Source of the DNA: Pinus tabuliformis
Lineage: Eukaryota > Streptophyta > Pinopsida > Pinales > Pinaceae
Direction of reading: 5' to 3'
Assembly: GCA_031772625.1 (NCBI GenBank)
Contig: CM062813.1
Span: 694,224,420 to 694,288,419 of the forward strand
Length of the DNA stretch: 64,000 nt
Shown here: positions 1 through 10,702 of the stretch, one piece after another
How the letters are laid out: every line of letters starts with the position of its first letter
Position numbering within the stretch: position 1 is the stretch's first letter
Made by a program: the position numbers and the translations under genes
The notes under the pieces: generated by a model
What the model was told of the DNA's origin: nothing
Database searches by the model: none
Seen by the model: the letters and a program-made list of their open reading frames with translations, nothing else

Positions 1-570
1 AAACTGGATTCTTAGAGAGTTTGATACAACTCTGGTTATTGTAGTAGATCATTGTAGGATCCATCCTCTAACTAAACAATCCCACTAGAATCTTCCGCAT
101 CCAAATAGCCTCCCATATAGCCTGACGAGAAGCCATGTATTCAGCCTCTGTTGAGCTAAGTGCAACTGATCTTTGTTTCCTGTTGTACCAGGAAACTACA
201 GCTGAACCAAGGTTGAAGATTCCTCCAGAAGTGCTCTTCCGGTCTGATGGACTCCCTGCCTAATCCGCATCTGTGAAGCCCTGAAGCTTCATTGCCTCTA
301 TCTGTCTGTACCACAATCCGAACTGAGATGTGCCTCTCAGGTATATCAACACATGCTTGACTACCTTCCAAAACAGCTTGGTAGGCTGAACCATAGCTTG
401 ACTCAGTTGGTTCACCGCAAAGCATAAGTCAGGTCGTGTGTTCACCAGATACATAAGTGAACCCACCAACTTTTGATAAACAATAGCAGCTACTACCTCA
501 CCTAAAGTAGCATCCTCCTTCCTCTAGTTCCTAGCTAGAGGATTTTGCATGGACTTACACCTCTCCATGT
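1..570 (-). pseudogene. Element A RNase H region (copia pol C-terminus)
   Basis: Minus-strand translation shows the block that follows reverse transcriptase in copia polyproteins: a segment with VNTRPDLCFAVNQLSQ, then LRGTSQFGLWY, the usual lead-in to RNase H, and towards the left edge residues matching the STEAEYMA-type RNase H motif. RNase H removes the RNA strand during reverse transcription. The frame belongs to the same polyprotein as the reverse transcriptase to its right. Fossil copy, cut by the window edge. Confidence 0.8.
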
Positions 571-574
571 GAAA

Positions 575-1318
575 TCACCTGAGTATCTCATTGGCATACT
601 TGCCTTGAGACACAAATACTTCACCATCTTTTTGCCACACCTCCATGCCTAGAAAGTAGTGCATAAGACCCATGTCTTTCATTTTGAACTCTCTTGCAAG
701 GTCCTCCTTATAAGACTGTATCAGATGATCATCACCTGTCAAAATCAGATCATCGACATAAAGAACAATGATCAATGGTTTACCTTCTACCATGATGTGG
801 TAAAGGTTCGCATCTACTTCACTTTTGGTGAAGCCCAACCCAGTGAAATAGTTTTCAATCCTGGTGTACCAAGCACGGGGTGCTTGCTTCAGCCCATAAA
901 AAGCCCTCTTGAATCGGCACACATGCGACTCATGATCGAAGGTCTCGAAACCCTCTGGCTGCTCAATGTACACCTCCTCCTCAATCTTCCCATTGAGGAA
1001 TGTTATCTTCACATTCATCTGGTGGATCTTCCACCCCATCTGAGCTGACAGTGCCAACATCGATCTAATCGATGAGTACCTTGCTACAAGAGAAAAAGTC
1101 TCATCATAGTCAATCCCCTTAACCTGTGAGAAACCTCGGGCAACAAACCTTGCCTTATGTTTCTCAACACTGTCGTCAGCTACCTGATTTACCTTGTAAA
1201 GCCATCTAGAACTCACCACTGACTTGCCCTGAGGTCTTAAGACAACATCCCACACACTGTTCTGAATGATAGAGTCATACTCCTTTACCATTGCATCAAC
1301 CCAGACTAGTTGCTTCAC
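575..1318 (-). pseudogene. Element A reverse transcriptase (copia RVT_2)
   Basis: A minus-strand frame of about 247 residues matching the copia-type reverse transcriptase. It opens with the linker-to-palm sequence WLYKVNQVADDSVEKHKARF, followed by VARGFSQ, a GLKQAPRAWY block and the catalytic YVDD box (YVDDLILTGD). This enzyme copies element RNA into DNA in a cytoplasmic particle. Integrase lies to its right and RNase H to its left, as expected for copia. Fossil. Confidence 0.92.
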
Positions 1319-1816
1319 TGCCTACTCAAATGAAGAAGGTTCAATATCTACACACTCCCAAACCAGGGCCATGTACCCAGTGTACTACTTGGGTGACCTC
1401 CTCTGTCTGCACTGAGAAGATGGTTGTCCCACATTCTCCCGTGTATCCAACATCAACCTGTCAGCTTCCCTTAAGTGTTTCCGCCCATCTCTGGAAATCT
1501 CAGCATGAGTGGATGTTTCCACTCCCGGATCCTCTACATGTGGTTGATCTGCATCAATCTGAGGCTCCTCCTCCTTAGGAACTGAAAGTTCCTCCTCTGC
1601 ATGCAACTTGAGCTCCCTCTCAAGTGATAATCACATGGCTTTTTGCTCGTTGAACTTCAAATCCCTGCGTACCACTGTCCTCTGAGTGCTAGGTAGGTAC
1701 ACCTGATATTTGTGGGGTGTATCCGTTTACCCCACAAGTATTCCCAACTCAGATGTTGGGTCTATCTTCTTCCTTGCATCTTTGGTCACATGACAATAAA
1801 CTGATGATCCAAAGAT
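1319..1816 (-). pseudogene. Element A linker between integrase and reverse transcriptase
   Basis: In copia polyproteins a poorly conserved, acidic and proline-rich linker separates the integrase core from the reverse transcriptase. Here the minus strand gives an acidic stretch rich in E, D, P and S (around 1385-1606) and a VTKDARKKID-like segment nearer the integrase. No separate gene is supported. Plus-strand frames over the same bases look like shadows. Confidence 0.6.
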
Positions 1817-2380
1817 TCAGAAGTGACTTACATCAGGTCGCTTCCTGGAAAAGGCCTCCATAGTTGTCTTCATCCCCAGTATACGGTGTAGGTTTTTGTT
1901 CTGCAAGTATACTGCCGTATTGCATGCCTCAGCCCACAAATGCAGTGGTAGGCTTTGGTCATGCAACGTCGCTCGAGCTGCTCCCACAATCGATCTATTC
2001 TTCCTTTTGGCCACCGCATTCTGCTGTGGGTTATGGGGTGTCGTCAATTCCCGTTTAATTCCTTCTGTATCACAGAAGCCTTTAAACTGTTGGGAGACAT
2101 AATCTCCACCACTGTCGCTACACAAGGCTTTTATTTTCTTTCCAGATTCTTTCTCTGCCAAGGCTTTAAACTCACAAAACCTTAAGAAGGTCTGATCCTT
2201 ATTTTGCATAAAGTAGATCCAGCATCTATGAGAAAAATCATCAATAAAAATAACATAGTACCTTTGTTTAGCGGTGGAGGCTATAGAGAAAGGTCCACAA
2301 ACATCTAAGTGAACTCGCTCCAAGATTTCTCCAGCTCTACTGTCTCGATCCGAAATGGAAGATTTTGCACACTTACCCAA
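1817..2380 (-). pseudogene. Element A integrase core (rve)
   Basis: A minus-strand frame of about 187 residues with the retroviral-type integrase fold. It shows LDVCGPF, then YYVIFIDDFSHRCWIYF containing the second-strand aspartate, then CSDSGGDYVS, and the PHNPQQNAVAKRKN segment around the third catalytic position. Integrase joins the cDNA ends to host DNA. The GAG-pre-integrase zinc region lies immediately to the right. Fossil. Confidence 0.9.
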
Positions 2381-2440
2381 GGTACAACCTTTGCATGTAT
2401 TCGTCTACTCAAGTTTTCCCTTGGGTTATCTGGTAGAAAT

Positions 2441-2956
2441 CTACTGCATGATCTTCAGGGCTCCATGGTGCAAGTGGCCTAGTCTTCTATGCCATAGCTC
2501 ACCAACATCTTGGCTCTGCACCATCTCAGCTTTGGAACTCAAAGCAGCACAGTCATCTACCTCTAGCTTGTAGAGATTATTTACTCGAATCCCAATTCGC
2601 TTTTTCTGTCCAGTACCAATATGCCTCAGGAATACCTTTCCTTTACTAAAGACTACATCATAGCCTTTATCTTCTAGCATAGCGACAGACATAAGATTCT
2701 TCTTCAGACTTGGTATATACTTTACATCAGTCAGGGTGAGAGGAGCTCCATTCTCCCTCTGAAACAAAACTGTACCTTCACCTGAAACACGGTACTTTCC
2801 ATCATCACCCATCTCGATCCAAATTTGGAGATCCTTCTCCTCCAAGGTACTGAAAAGATTCTTGTCACCTGACATGTGGAATGAAGCTCCACTGTCCAAG
2901 TACCACACACATCCCACCATGGATGAAACCATGCATGTGATAAGCAAGAAATCCAA
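2441..2956 (-). pseudogene. Element A protease and GAG-pre-integrase domain
   Basis: The minus-strand frame begins with an aspartic protease segment (WYLDSGASFHM, where DSGA is the active-site triad region). It continues through a beta-rich stretch and ends with the GAG-pre-integrase motif LWHRRLGHLHHGALK, the histidine part of the integrase zinc-binding head. The protease cuts the gag-pol polyprotein. Fossil. Confidence 0.88.
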
Positions 2957-2962
2957 CTCAAA

Positions 2963-3778
2963 CTATGAGGCCAATGCCTCACCATCAGATCCCTTTGAGG
3001 AACCCTTCTTGGATTTCTTCTGTGGAAAATTCATAGCATAATTGCCCACGGCATGACAATGAAAGCATTTCACTTCCGATTTGTCAATCTTCTTCCCGCC
3101 ATGGGAAGAACCGGATTTGGGATGGGACACCTTCCCTTTCCCTTTCCTTGCCTTACTTGCTAAGGCTAAATTTTCCTCATCATCTTGCTTCGATGAGGAT
3201 CCATCTTTGGTGCTTCTTCTTATTTCCTCCTGCATTAGATCCGACCAAAGTTGTTCCCAATATGGCATTTTTTCTCTTCCATTAACTGAGTCTTGGTAGC
3301 TATGCCAGCTCTTAGGAAGAGCGAGGAGTGCAAGACTCACCATGTCATCATCCGTGGTCATGATCCCTACACTTCCAAGCTCATCCCTACAGGTGGTGAG
3401 ATTGTTTAGATATGTATAGATCGTGTCACCCTTTTCACACTTGATCTTACGAAGCTTGTCTTTCAGCGCCAGCTTCTTCTAATTGTTTTTGTTATGATAT
3501 AGATCTTTCAATGTTTTCCACATCGAAAACGATGTCTCTTTCCCATGGAGGCTTAAGACAATGTGGTCTCGAACTCCCTCTAGAAGGATTTTCCTTGCTC
3601 TAGCCACACATTTCTTCCATTCCTCCAGTTGAGTAGCATTAGTCGGCTTGGGGACTTCTTGATCAATGAAGTGCTTTAGACCATTATCCTCTAATACTAA
3701 CTCCATGCGATCCTTCCAGGCTATATAATTCGAGCTGCCATCAAGGGCATACTTGAGTCTTAAACCAATGAACACCAT
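2963..3778 (-). pseudogene. Element A gag
   Basis: The minus-strand gag region starts near 3778 with a segment containing LDGSSNYIAWKDRMELVLE, typical of the N-terminus of plant copia gag. It continues through the gag core (LALLALPKSWHSYQDSVNGR) into a lysine and serine-rich tail with a zinc-knuckle region (CFHCHAVGNY). Gag forms the particle shell and binds the RNA. The start lies about 100 bases inside the primer site, as expected. Fossil. Confidence 0.85.
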
Positions 3779-3880
3779 TGGTGAAATTGAGATGTGATAA
3801 GAACTCGATTTCTATATTTAGGAACCTCAAACTTCGAACTTCTCCCTTCTTGTATACTATTCTTCGCCTTGATCACCTTT

Positions 3881-3892
3881 GCTCTGATACCA
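3881..3892 (-). other. Element A primer-binding site (tRNA-Met type)
   Basis: On the minus strand this reads TGGTATCAGAGC, complementary to the 3' end of initiator tRNA-Met, directly inside the 5' LTR. It primes minus-strand DNA synthesis. Confidence 0.9.
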
Positions 3893-4708
3893 TGTAGAAA
3901 TTCCCGCTGTAGATCAACAAACTATGCAATAGACTAAAGCAAAATACAAGATCTACTTCTACAACAAACTTTGCGGGAGCTTAATCGAATTGAGCAAGAT
4001 CAATAAGAACACATATAACTGAGAATGAGAAATCAATCACACATAACACAGAATAAATAACCCAGGGAAAGCCTCAGCCTAAAACCCCAATCTCTATATT
4101 ATCATACAAGTGGAAATCTTGTTCAAGTTACAAAAAAGAATCAGCTCTCAAGCTATCCTGCTCTCTATGCAATCAAACAATACTTCTCATAAACTTAATA
4201 GACACTGTATATGTCCTCCTCAAGCCCTCCAAGCCTCCTATTTCCTTGTGCAGTTTTTCTTGGGGTCCAGTGATGCCACATGTGTGAATTGGCCTCATCA
4301 CACTCACAAAAACTGAAGAAGTAACTCCGCAATCCTCAAGGAAAGAATTCCTTATGCATGCAATAGATATTCACAATGGAATATTCTAGCAACTGATAGT
4401 ACACTGTCCCTCCATCTGATCTCAACTGGGTCTTTGTTTGAACTGACATGCATGAGTTATTTATGAGAGAATATTTAGTTATCTGAAGTGCAACAGTTAC
4501 ATGCATGCATGCATTAACTAATTGAACTCACATTAATTCAACAAACTATTTGAATTAATCTAACTAGACTTGACTCAGTTAACTGAGCCAACTAATTACA
4601 ACTCAATATTACAATTCATCCTTATCTCTTTAACTGATGGATAAATTCCTCAATCAATGGAGAAACTGTTGCATGTCCCCACATAGACTTCATGTTTGAT
4701 TTTCTACA
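3893..4708 (-). repeat. Element A 5' LTR, 816 bp
   Basis: Bounded by tgtagaaa at 3893-3900 and tttctaca at 4701-4708. The inner end touches the primer-binding site. The eight-base inverted match at the ends defines both borders even though the partner LTR is outside the window. Confidence 0.82.
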
Positions 4709-4892
4709 ACTAATTAAATCATGGTGAATTAATTAATTATTTTACAAATAACTGCTAAGATCAAATTTGAATTTTTACTTCCCTATTTTAGTTCAGGGAC
4801 TAACTAAAATAGGAAGGTATCTCGAATTGCTATTTATAGCAGTACTAAATTTAGCACTTCTATATTTAGCATTTCTTGTTGCTATTTTCAAC
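4709..4892. other. Spacer between elements A and B
   Basis: AT-rich sequence between the end of the element A LTR and the partial LTR of element B. It contains a loose repeat of ttagcact and ttagcatt words. No gene, RNA or promoter can be supported. Confidence 0.5.
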
Positions 4893-5075
4893 AGTATAAA
4901 TATGTATTGTAACATTGTAAGGAAAATAATGGAAAATCAAGCTGGTAGTCTCGGTTTTGGGATCCAGGGGAAAATATCTGTGTATATGTGTTTTATGTGT
5001 TATGCTCTCGTATTGTTTATTTTCTGTGTTTTAAATTCGTATGCAGGTAATTTATGTACAGGGTTAAAGCCTACA
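4893..5075 (+). repeat. Element B 5' LTR, partial
   Basis: This stretch matches the last part of the 3' LTR (about 9484-9666): the same TATA-like start, the same run through ggaaaatcaagctggtag, and the same end before the primer site. Only this R-U5 end of the LTR is visible on this side. Confidence 0.85.
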
Positions 5076-5077
5076 TT

Positions 5078-5089
5078 TGGTATCAGAGT
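5078..5089 (+). other. Element B primer-binding site (tRNA-Met type)
   Basis: Reads TGGTATCAGAGT two bases after the LTR end, an 11 of 12 match to the initiator tRNA-Met complement. Confidence 0.85.
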
Positions 5090-5205
5090 TGTTTTGGCTT
5101 CAAGGGGAGGCCTTTGCTGCTGAGGGGTTTCGCTTGGGCCTGCGGTAGACCCTATTCAATGGGAGATCTGTGGGATCGATCCTGGTGGTGAAAGAAGATT
5201 GCGAG

Positions 5206-5940
5206 CAGTGGAAAGATAAAGATCGAGAAATTTAATGGTCAAATTTTTGAGTTATGGAAACTCAATATGGAGGATCTGTTGGTGGATAAAGATCAGTGGA
5301 TCGTGGTAGATCCATGTACTAAAAAAATGGGAGTGTCTGATGAAGATTGGAAGAAGTTGGATCGAAAGGCAAAGAGCACAATATGATTGTGTGTCTCAGA
5401 TTCAGTATTGCTAAATGTATTAGGGGAAGCTACAGCGAAGGCTTTGTGGGACAAGTTAGGGACTTTTTACCAATCTAAGTCTCTGGTGAATAAATTGTTC
5501 CTACAAAAAAAGTTGTATAACCTGAGGATGAAATATGGAGACTCGGTGATAGAGCATCTGAATGCGTTTAATACTGTGGTAATTCAATTATCGTCTATTC
5601 AAGTCAAAATTTCATATGAATATAAGTGCATTAGTTTGTTGTGTTATCTACCAAATTCATGGGACAGTCTGGTTATTGCAATATGTAGCAATGCAACTGC
5701 CTTGCAGTTTGATAAAATAGTCTCATCCTTGCGGACAGAGGAGATGAGACAGAAAAATATGGAGAGCCATAATGGTGATGCCTTGTTTGTATGAGGATGG
5801 TCCTAGAATAGAAGCAAAAATAAGTCATCGAGTGGGAGGTCTAAATCTAGAGGGAGATCTAAATCTCCAGGAAAACCTGTAAAGGTGGTGTGCTGGAAAT
5901 GCAGAAAGGAAGGGCACTACAAAAGGGACTGTAAACCTAA
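5206..5940 (+). pseudogene. Element B gag with zinc knuckle
   Basis: Gag of the plant copia type. It includes the KIEKFNGQIFELWKLNMEDL-like start near 5215, the core segment TAKALWDKLGTFYQSKSLV followed by NKLF, and the LRMKYGDSVIEHLNAFNTVV helix region. It ends with a clean CCHC knuckle, CWKCRKEGHYKRDC, at about 5891-5932. An arginine and serine-rich spacer precedes the knuckle. The same protein is encoded by element F on the other strand. Gag packages the element RNA. Fossil. Confidence 0.88.
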
Positions 5941-6039
5941 AGCTCCTGACAAAGGAAAGGGATCTAATGATGCTCCTTCTGCAGAGGCGAAAACCACCTC
6001 AAATGAAGGTGGGGATGTGTACTTGGCTTCTTCAAGTAC

Positions 6040-6328
6040 ACATGTAGATCATGAGGCATGGTTGATTGACTCAGGTGCATCCTTTCACTTCACTCCCCAT
6101 AGAGAGTGGTTCTGCGAGTATGAGAAATACAACGGTGGTGATGTCTTCTTAGGGGATGATAGGAAGGCTAGAATCATTGGTCGCGGAAAATTAAAGTTGA
6201 ACTTGCAAGGTGGAAGGGTTATAACACTTCCCGGTGTTCTGCATATTCCTGCATTGGCCAAAAATCTAATTTCTGTAAGAAAGATGGATGATGCAGGTGT
6301 AAAAATAGTGTTCAAGAATGATACCTGA
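6040..6328 (+). pseudogene. Element B protease
   Basis: Aspartic protease of the copia type. WLIDSGASFHFTPH carries the DSGA active-site motif at about 6061-6100. It is followed by FLGDDRKARIIGRGK and a hydrophobic LPGVLHIPALAKNLISV strand pair. The protease matures the gag-pol polyprotein. It lies between the gag zinc knuckle and the pre-integrase domain. Fossil. Confidence 0.88.
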
Positions 6329-6331
6329 AAG

Positions 6332-7290
6332 ATGGTTTGGGGGGCACTGGTATTGATGTGGGGATTTAGAATTGGAATTTTCTACAAGATGCAAGGTAGC
6401 ACTGTTGTTGATGGGTGCAACAGTTTTGTGGTTCCTGAAAGTGGAGCAGAAAATGCAGTGGTCTCTGGAGAGAAGACCATGTTGTGGCATCAAAGGCTTA
6501 GACATATTGGTGAGAAGCGCCTTCGAATACTTCATGGTAAATGTATGGTAGAAGGTATGAGTAATAGCTCTCTGGATTTTGATTTCTATGAAAATTTTGT
6601 ATATGGGAAGCAGAATCGGGTGAGTTTCCCCTCTGGTGGTAAGAGGGTGAAACAAATATTAGAGCTTGTGCACAGTGATGTGTTTGGACCTGTGAAGGTT
6701 CCATCACTGGGTAAGTCTACGTACTATGTATCATTTATAGATGACTTATCAAGGAATACATGGATATATTTCCTTAAGTATAAATCTGAAGTCTTTGACA
6801 AATTTAAAGAATTTAAGGCTCTGGTGGAAAACCAAACAGAAAAGAAGATAAAGGTGTTGAGGACAGATAACGGTGGAGAGTTTTGCAAGAAGGAATTTGA
6901 AGAATGCTGTAAGAAGTGTGGTATAGCATGGTAGAAGACTACTCCATATACACCTCAACAAAATGGAGTTTCAGAAAGAATGAACAAGATGTTGATGAAA
7001 GGGAAAGAAGCATGCTTAGTGGTGTCGGGTTAGGACAGGAATTCTGGGCAGAGGCGATAGAGACAATATGTTACTTGGTCAATAGATCACCTTCATCAAC
7101 GTTGGAGGATAAGACTCCACAAGAGGTATGGACTAGTAAGAAACCCTCTCTTTCACATCTGAGGGTATTTGGATGTGATGCATATGTACATGTTCCAAAG
7201 GAGAAATGAACTAAGTTGGATAGTAAATCTGAAAAGTGCATCTTTATTGGGTATAAGGATGGCTTAAAGGGTTATAAGCTTTGGAACCCA
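6332..7290 (+). pseudogene. Element B GAG-pre-integrase and integrase
   Basis: Begins with the pre-integrase zinc region (MLWHQRLRHIGEKRLRILH near 6480). The integrase core follows: LVHSDVFGPVKVPSLG, YYVSFIDDLSRNTWIYF, and LRTDNGGEF with the second catalytic aspartate. The last catalytic region (the tpqqNGVSErmN type) lies near 6950-6990. The C-terminal part with PQEVWTSKKPSLSHLRVFGC is also present. Integrase inserts the cDNA into the genome. Fossil. Confidence 0.9.
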
Positions 7291-7600
7291 TTAACAAGGA
7301 AGGTTGTGTAGAGCCAAGATGTGGTGTTCAGAGAGGTGAAAGATGTTATTAAACATGAAGTCCAACCAAAGGAACCTGAGAAGATAGAGTTTGAGCTAAA
7401 GGAGGAAGAATCAGACTCTACAGCAGAGGAGGAATCAAAAGATGAAGAGCCACAAACTCCGGGTGTGAGAAGATCAGTTCGAGAAAGAAGGCAGCCAGAA
7501 AGGTATATTCCATCTGCTTTTTGTTCAAATTTTGCTTTATCTATTACTGATGATGATCCCAGAATCGTGAAGGAAGTAGTAAATTCAAAGGATGGAAAAC
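7291..7600 (+). pseudogene. Element B integrase to reverse transcriptase linker
   Basis: An acidic stretch (runs of E and D around 7370-7460), then VRRSVRERRQPERYIPSAF, a basic motif that commonly precedes reverse transcriptase in plant copia elements. It is part of the polyprotein, not a separate gene. Confidence 0.7.
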
Positions 7601-8400
7601 TCTAGAAAGAGGCCATGGTTGATGAAATGGCATCTTTGCACAAAAATGAGGCTTGGGATCTGGTCAAGTTGCCGGCTGGAAGGAAACCCATTGGTAGCAT
7701 ATGGGTGTTCAAGAAGAAGACAAATGCAAAAGGAAAGGTGGAGAAATACAAATCTCGGTTGGTGGCAAAAGGTTATTCCCAAGTGCTGGGAATTGATTTT
7801 GGTGATATTTTTTCTCCTATTGCCAAGGTAGTTTCTATTAGATTACTTTTATCTGTTTCTGTTGCTTTTGATTTTGAGGTAGAACAATTGGATGTGAAGA
7901 CAACATTTCTTCACATGGATCTATAAGAGGAGATCTACATGAAGCAACCTAAAGGCTTTGTGGTGAAGGGTAAGAAAGAACTGGTATGCAAGTTAAAGAA
8001 GTCTTTGTATGGGTTAAAATAGTCACCAAGGATGTGGTATCAGAAATTTGATACATTTATATGGGGACTTGGCTTCACCAGAAGCAAAGAAGATCACTAT
8101 GTGTATTTTAAATTAATTGGTGACCGTGTTATTTATCTGGTCTTGTATGTGGATGATATGTTGTTGGTTGGAAATGACAAAGAAATTATCCAAGATTTGA
8201 AGACCCATTTGTCCTTCAAATTCGACATGAAAGATCTTGGTGTTGCAAACTATATTTTGGGCATGGAAATTAAAAGAGATCGAACAAAGAGGAAGCTCTG
8301 GTTAAACCAGAGGAAGTATGTCGAGACAATATTGCATAGGTTTAATATGCAGGATAGTAAACCGGTGAAGGTTCCTATTCCTGTAGGTGTAAAGTTATCT
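7601..8400 (+). pseudogene. Element B reverse transcriptase (copia RVT_2)
   Basis: Shows MVDEMASLHKNEAWDLVKLP, the GSIWVFKKK strand, KYKSRLVAKGYSQ, the QLDVKTTFLHMDL block that marks copia reverse transcriptase, and the catalytic YVDD box (LYVDDMLLVGND) at about 8140-8175. The enzyme makes the cDNA. The same order and wording appear in element F. Fossil. Confidence 0.92.
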
Positions 8401-9130
8401 GTTGAACAGTGTCCCAAGACACAAGAAGGAAGAGGACATGTCCCATGTTCCATATGCAAGTGCAGTCAGTAGCCTAATTTATGGGATGGTCTGTACTAGA
8501 CCAGACATTCCACCTGTAGTGGGAGTATTGAGCAGGTTTATGTCAAAACTAGGGAAGGAGCACTGGATAGCAGTGAAGCAGGTTTTCAGGTATTTGTGTG
8601 GCACTAGTGATTATGGTTTGTGCTACCAAGGAAGACCGGGATTGGACAGAGTGTTGGATATTCATGGCTTTGTTGATGCAGACTGGGCTAGAGATCTGGT
8701 TTAGAGAAGATCTACAAGTGGGTATTTGTTTAACCTATTTGGAGGTGCAGTCAGATGGATGAGTAAGAAACAATCTATAGTGGCACTATCAACTACAGAG
8801 GCAGAATACATGGTAGCCACTCATGCAAGCAAAGAAGTAGTTTGGTTGCAGAGATTATGTTCAAGTATGGGGTTAGTATAGGGAGCTATAAGGATAGACT
8901 GTGACAGCCAAAGTGCAATTTCTTGGCAAATAACCCTTCATATCATTCAAAGACAAAGAACATCGATGTTCAGTATCACTTTGTGAGAGATATGATAGAA
9001 AACAAAAAGGTGGACACTTTGAAGAATACTGCAGATGCATTTGACAAAATATGTGAACTCTGAGAAATTCTCGTGGTCTAGAGAAACAATGGGCATTGCA
9101 GGGATGGGTAAATGACTAAGCTCTCTTGTG
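8401..9130 (+). pseudogene. Element B RNase H region
   Basis: Contains VPYASAVSSLIYGMVCTRPD, GVLSRFMSKLGKEHWIAVKQ, and HGFVDADWARDL, where DADWA holds the first RNase H aspartate. Further on lies the STTEAEYM motif near 8785-8810. RNase H degrades the RNA template. A purine-rich stretch (about 9146-9164) just before the 3' LTR is a plausible polypurine primer. Fossil. Confidence 0.85.
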
Positions 9131-9164
9131 GCCCTCTGTGGAAAGAAAACAACAAGTGGAAGAA

Positions 9165-9666
9165 TGTTGGGTTGTGTTATATTCTTTCCATGACTAGCCC
9201 ACGTAGTTAACCGAGGGGTTAGAAGGGGGGCAGAGCCCCCCCTTCATTGTGCCGATTGTGTAGCGGGGGAAGTCACAGGGGCTTTGAGGGGTGCATGTAA
9301 CCACACTCTATGGGTTCTAGGGCAGCGCCCCAGAAAATTTTGGTTTTGGACCCTATATGAGGTTAGGTGGGCCTAAATATAGGTTTGTGCATGTTTTTCA
9401 CACATGGTTTTGGACGCGATCGTTTTTGGTCCATGGTTTTGGACGCAACGGTTTTTGGTCCATGGTATTGGATGCTTCGGCATGTATAAATATGTATTGT
9501 AACATTGAAAGGAAAATAATGGAAAATCAAGCTGGTAGTCCCGGTTTTGGGATCCAGGGGAAAATCTCTGTGTATATGTGTTTTATGTTTTATGCTCTCG
9601 CATTGTTTATTTTTTGTGTTTTAGAATTCGTATGCAAGTAATTTCTGTACAGGGTTAAAAACTACA
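9165..9666 (+). repeat. Element B 3' LTR, 502 bp
   Basis: Starts TGTTGGG and ends CTACA. It carries a TATA-like box (tataaata, 9485-9492), repeated words around ggtttttggtccatgg (about 9395-9475), and a GC-rich hairpin at about 9222-9245. The end matches the partial 5' LTR of the same element. The whole unit matches the LTRs of element F in reverse complement. Confidence 0.9.
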
Positions 9667-10009
9667 CATTTCATATCATTATATTAATACATGGATCACT
9701 CATATATAATTGTTGAAATTTATAGCAACTTCAGTTAATCCTACCAAAGAACATGATTTAATTAATTATATTCACAACAAAAAGTGATGATGACAAAGTC
9801 AAATGAAGATAATTTCAATAACTTTGTTATTTAAATACAAACTAGAATATTCTTAAAGAAAGTGAATGTGAACGTTGAAGTGAATCTCATGGATATGTTG
9901 TTTTACGTACAACTACATTGATGTTTACATGTTGCGAGGTCAGTACCCTTTGACCTTGATCAACCTTACACAATATCATAACCATGATGTATTAAAATGT
10001 TCCCTTAAC
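9667..10009. other. Non-coding spacer
   Basis: AT-rich sequence after element B. I see no gene, RNA or clear repeat in it. Confidence 0.5.
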
Positions 10010-10702
10010 TTAAAATATGTGTGACAATATATTGTAGTAAATGACAATTATAACATATAATAAAAAATGCTTACAAGTTGGGTAAAATAGAATACATACA
10101 TAACGCATAATGGCAATGTTTGTATCTATTCGATTCAAATTGTAATAAATGAGCAACTCTTCCCCTGCAGTTATTGATTTTATGGCACATATGAATACAT
10201 ATTTTCCTTCACGCCCCTCGAATATGCAATTAGGTTGCTAATTTGTGGTCACGGGACATGTACTATTTATAAACCCTGTAATATTCCCTGTTGCTTTTGG
10301 CCTTCCATCAATATACATAGTTTCACCTTTATTTTGATCATTATCTTTTAGTTGTATATAATTTGCATCTACACCATTTCTTCACATACTTTTGGTATAA
10401 TGCACGAGTTGTACCGAATCATTGTAGACGTAACAGGGTCTAACGTACTCCATCAATTTAGTTAATCCATTGTAACTTACCTTTACGCCATCCATGGAAG
10501 ATATCCCCAAACCATGTAATGAAGGTGGGGCAATGTGGTATATCCTTTCATTAACATAAAAATCAGTGTTTATTTCAGGAAGATCCTTGGGTACCCATTG
10601 TTTCACCAAATGTTTGTACCTCAAGAGCACCTCGATGTCATATATGCTCCCATTATCGTAATAACATGACCCCCCTTTAGCGAGAAAAATTCCATGTGTC
10701 TA
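10010..10702 (-). pseudogene. SET-domain protein fragment (host gene relic)
   Basis: One minus-strand frame can be followed for about 200 codons. It includes GIFLAKGGSCYYDNGSIYDI, then LLRYKHLVKQWVPKDLP, then YIDGRPKATGNITGFINST, then PNCIFEGREGKYVFICAIKS, and AGEELLIYYNLNRID. The FIN(S/H) segment followed by PNC, and GEELL-YYN, match the C-terminal half of a SET lysine methyltransferase fold (the FINHSCxPN and GEELxxDY regions). The frame has two in-frame stops, a TGA at 10382-10384 and a TAG at 10238-10240, but no frame change between its conserved blocks. Both stops could have come from C-to-T changes. No start codon or upstream SET half was found, so this is a decayed fragment or retrocopy. 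I cannot name the exact SET family, and a gene captured by a transposon is an alternative. Confidence 0.55.

Larger units (their letters stand above)
1..4708 (-). mobile_element. Element A: Ty1/copia LTR retrotransposon, partial in window
   Basis: A copia-order element read on the minus strand. From right to left it shows a 5' LTR, a tRNA-Met primer site, gag, protease, integrase, reverse transcriptase and RNase H, which is the Ty1/copia order (integrase before reverse transcriptase). The 3' LTR lies beyond the left edge, so the target duplication and LTR age cannot be judged. The copy is broken, with roughly ten breaks over its coding part. The LTR ends carry an unusually long matched terminal inverted repeat (TGTAGAAA and TTTCTACA). 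Confidence 0.93.
4893..9666 (+). mobile_element. Element B: Ty1/copia LTR retrotransposon
   Basis: Plus-strand copia element with a partial 5' LTR, tRNA-Met primer site, gag, zinc knuckle, protease, integrase, reverse transcriptase, RNase H and a 502-bp 3' LTR. It is the same family as element F, which lies about 17 kb away in the opposite orientation. The gag start, zinc knuckle, protease and integrase of the two copies read almost alike. The copy is broken, with about ten breaks, and looks old. Confidence 0.93.

Noticed and set aside
4767-5123. A plus-strand 118-residue frame with hydrophobic segments (and a related one at 9357-9641)
   Set aside because: Both lie in the LTR of element B and follow its AT-rich sequence; they are not a separate membrane protein.
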